Shown piece by piece: positions 62,289-64,000 of a stretch of DNA of 64,000 nucleotides (the stretch's first letter is position 1; the number at the start of each line of letters is the position of its first letter). The translations under genes and the position numbers were made by a program. Origin of the DNA: JAQVSH01 sp964451605. GTDB taxonomy: Bacteria > Bacteroidota > Bacteroidia > Bacteroidales > UBA4181. The DNA is taken from assembly GCA_964451605.1 (NCBI GenBank), contig CAYVJA010000001.1, forward strand, positions 1 to 64,000. Reading direction: 5' to 3'. The notes beneath the pieces were generated by a model. It saw only the letters and a program-made list of their open reading frames with translations. It was not told the DNA's origin and ran no database searches.

Positions 62289-63014
62289 TTACAAACTTCT
62301 ATCCAAAGCCACCAGGGCATTTCCCCGTAGAACAGGAATCACCCGGGTCAGATCGAAAGTGTGACAATAGGCCAGGATATCATCAAGCCGTTTTTGCCTG
62401 AGTCTGCCTCGCTGCGCGGCTTTCTCTACATACGACAAAAGATCCGGCTCGGCCAGTTGCCATAAATCGAGCGAAGCGGCAACACTGTCACATTCCGAAA
62501 TAAAACGCCCTCCCTCTAATAATCTCTTGCACATGGCACCGGCAAGCAGGGTATCTTCCAGATTAAAACGATTTTTCCATCCGGCACAAAACAGCAGCAC
62601 ATCCCGTTGTTCCTCTTCGAGCCAACTGCATAGAGCCGAAAAATTCAGATAGGAACCAATCGTTACGGAGTGACACTCGGATGCCATCATAATCGATTTC
62701 GTGCCGTTGGTGGTGGTATAAATCACCGTTTTCCCTTCGATATTCTCTCTGGAAAAATTGGTGGGTGAGTTGCCAAAATCGGCAAAGTCGAGCGTTATTC
62801 CATCCCTTTCGCCGGCTACAACATACCCTTCCGACTTGTATTGACGAAGCGTTTCTGTATTAGATACCGGAATCAGCGATGTTGCACCATTCATCAACGC
62901 GGTACAGATAGAGGAAGTTGCCCTCAACACATCTATAATCACACAGTTAGCCTCGCGATTCAGATGTATATCGAAGAGAGCGGGCGAAAAACAGACTTCC
63001 AATCGTTTCTGCAT
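62289..63014 (-). CDS. comB: 2-phosphosulfolactate phosphatase (ComB) family protein
   Basis: A 241-residue protein of the ComB family: VIIDVLRATSSICTALMNGA near the N-terminus, VVAGERDG, and TTTNGTKSI. In methanogens the enzyme removes phosphate from 2-phosphosulfolactate on the way to coenzyme M. No other coenzyme M genes are in this window, so the substrate here is uncertain. Its start is 2 bp after the gcvT stop, suggesting one transcript. Confidence 0.85.
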   Translation of the reverse strand: MQKRLEVCFSPALFDIHLNREANCVIIDVLRATSSICTALMNGATSLIPVSNTETLRQYKSEGYVVAGERDGITLDFADFGNSPTNFSRENIEGKTVIYTTTNGTKSIMMASECHSVTIGSYLNFSALCSWLEEEQRDVLLFCAGWKNRFNLEDTLLAGAMCKRLLEGGRFISECDSVAASLDLWQLAEPDLLSYVEKAAQRGRLRQKRLDDILAYCHTFDLTRVIPVLRGNALVALDRSL

Positions 63015-63016
63015 GA

Positions 63017-64000
63017 CTAGACCACAAAAGGTGTTTTTACCACTTTGGCTTTCAATAATTTGTTTCTGACAGAGATGAAAATTTCGGTTCCGGGAAGAGC
63101 CATCGCTGCCGGCACAAATCCCATACCTATACCCTTATTCAGAGAGGGCGACTGGGTACCGGAGGTAACCTGACCCACCTCTTCGCCATTGCCGGTGCAA
63201 ACAGGATAACCGTGACGGGGAATGCCGCGGTCTATCATTTCGAAACCCACCAGTTTGCGCAGAACCCCCTCTGCTATCTGTTTTTCGAACAGCGCAGAAT
63301 CGATAAAGGATTTGGTAAACTTGGTAATCCAGCCCAAGCCGGCCTCAATGGGAGAGGTGGTATCGTCGATATCGTTTCCGTACAACGAAAACCCTTTTTC
63401 GAGACGGAGCGTATCGCGGGCACCTAATCCTACAGGTATAATACTAAACTCTTTTCCGGCCTCCAGAACGGCCTGGTAGATACGGATGGCATCGCTGTTA
63501 TAAAAGTAGAGTTCGAACCCGCCGGCCCCGGTATAACCTGTATTCGAAATAATTACATTTTTAGCCCCGGCCAATGAGCCGGTGATAAAGTGGTAATAAG
63601 GAATCGAACTCAGAGAAACATCGGTTAGTTTTTGCAGAGTGTCGAGTGCATTGGGCCCCTGAACCGCCAGCTGAGAAATAGTATCGGAGGCATTCTCAAT
63701 CTCAGCCCCAAAGGATTCGTTCTGGAGTAGAATCCAACGATAATCCTTTTCGATATTTGAGGCATTCACCACCAGGAGGTACTTCTCCTCTTCGTAGTAA
63801 TAGACCAGCAGATCATCCACAATTCCCCCCTTTCCGTTGGGAAAACAGGAGTATTGTGCTTTTCCGGGAACCAGAAGTTTTACATCGTTGGTGGTGATGT
63901 ATTGTAACAGGGGAAGTGCATTGGGCCCTTTAACCCAAATTTCGCCCATATGCGATACATCAAAGACACCCACACTATTCCGGACTGCCAGATGTTCTTT
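63017..64000 (-). CDS. gcvT: Glycine cleavage system T protein (aminomethyltransferase), 5' end beyond the window
   Basis: The C-terminal 327 residues of GcvT; the frame is open to the last base of the window ([20 protein letters not shown]), so the start lies outside. It carries the folate-binding Asp region (QYITTNDV), [14 protein letters not shown] and [13 protein letters not shown]. It transfers the aminomethyl carbon of glycine to THF, giving methylene-THF and ammonia. comB follows in the same direction after 2 bp. Confidence 0.95.
   Translation of the reverse strand, partial: KEHLAVRNSVGVFDVSHMGEIWVKGPNALPLLQYITTNDVKLLVPGKAQYSCFPNGKGGIVDDLLVYYYEEEKYLLVVNASNIEKDYRWILLQNESFGAEIENASDTISQLAVQGPNALDTLQKLTDVSLSSIPYYHFITGSLAGAKNVIISNTGYTGAGGFELYFYNSDAIRIYQAVLEAGKEFSIIPVGLGARDTLRLEKGFSLYGNDIDDTTSPIEAGLGWITKFTKSFIDSALFEKQIAEGVLRKLVGFEMIDRGIPRHGYPVCTGNGEEVGQVTSGTQSPSLNKGIGMGFVPAAMALPGTEIFISVRNKLLKAKVVKTPFVV

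Overview
The window looks like a draft or metagenome-derived genome of a Bacteroidota bacterium, most likely order Bacteroidales. The grounds are a Bacteroidota-type promoter motif (TAnnTTTG, with TTTG about 20 bp upstream) before several genes, a near absence of Shine-Dalgarno sites, the rpmB-rpmG-DUF4295 ribosomal trio, a full aerotolerance (Bat) operon, and secreted glycosidases of families typical of polysaccharide utilisation loci. A closer family (Dysgonomonadaceae-like) is only a guess. Four runs of N (6766-6775, 35619-35628, 40092-40101, 52998-53044) mark scaffold joins, and three of them affect genes.

Region by region. 1-10552 (+) is a tight run of five exported glycoside hydrolases (GH31, GH97, GH43, GH27 interrupted by a gap, GH31 with a PA14 insert); no SusC/SusD is inside the window. 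10549-12753 (-) holds a two-gene cytochrome c maturation pair (CcsA, ResB-like) and the signal recognition particle RNA. 12853-14329 (+) is a DUF4199 membrane protein with a polyprenyl-phosphate-type GT2. 14389-18226 (-) has two RNA helicases (DEAD-box, HrpB). 18318-21394 holds a Tat-exported Gfo/Idh oxidoreductase and two unknown exported proteins. 21481-34440 (+) is housekeeping (cinA, rpmB, rpmG, DUF4295, ftsY, rimO, MsbA-like ABC exporter), interrupted at 23.6-30.3 kb by a small lipoprotein-like gene, a CocE/NonD hydrolase and a 1529-residue PAS/GAF sensor kinase.

34437-43563 holds a PepD locus that is really pieces of two tandem paralogues, an aberrant glutamate dehydrogenase, a frameshifted SirB1-like gene, rlmN, an XRE regulator and the thrS-infC-rpmI-rplT translation operon. 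43814-52929 (+) is the Bat operon (moxR, DUF58, a BatD-like membrane protein, batA, a batB-batC fusion, batD, batE) plus a PhnP-like metallo-hydrolase. 52912-64000 is mostly on the minus strand: tcdA, ligA, a GH16 glucanase, a four-subunit 2-oxoacid:ferredoxin oxidoreductase, serA, serC, comB and the start-truncated gcvT, with a folate cycloligase gene on the plus strand.

How the genes connect: the glycosidases supply sugars; the ferredoxin oxidoreductase and the glutamate dehydrogenase homologue belong to anaerobic amino-acid and 2-oxoacid metabolism; serC-serA, gcvT and the folate cycloligase touch one-carbon metabolism. The observations I rate highest are the glutamate dehydrogenase whose catalytic lysine is a methionine, the two-in-one pepD locus, the GH27 gene that becomes intact when a 19-bp overlap is collapsed, the batB-batC fusion, and the -1 frameshift on a U UUU UUC heptamer in the SirB1-like gene. 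I found no CRISPR array, transposase, integrase or phage module, and no clearly new defence or biosynthetic system.
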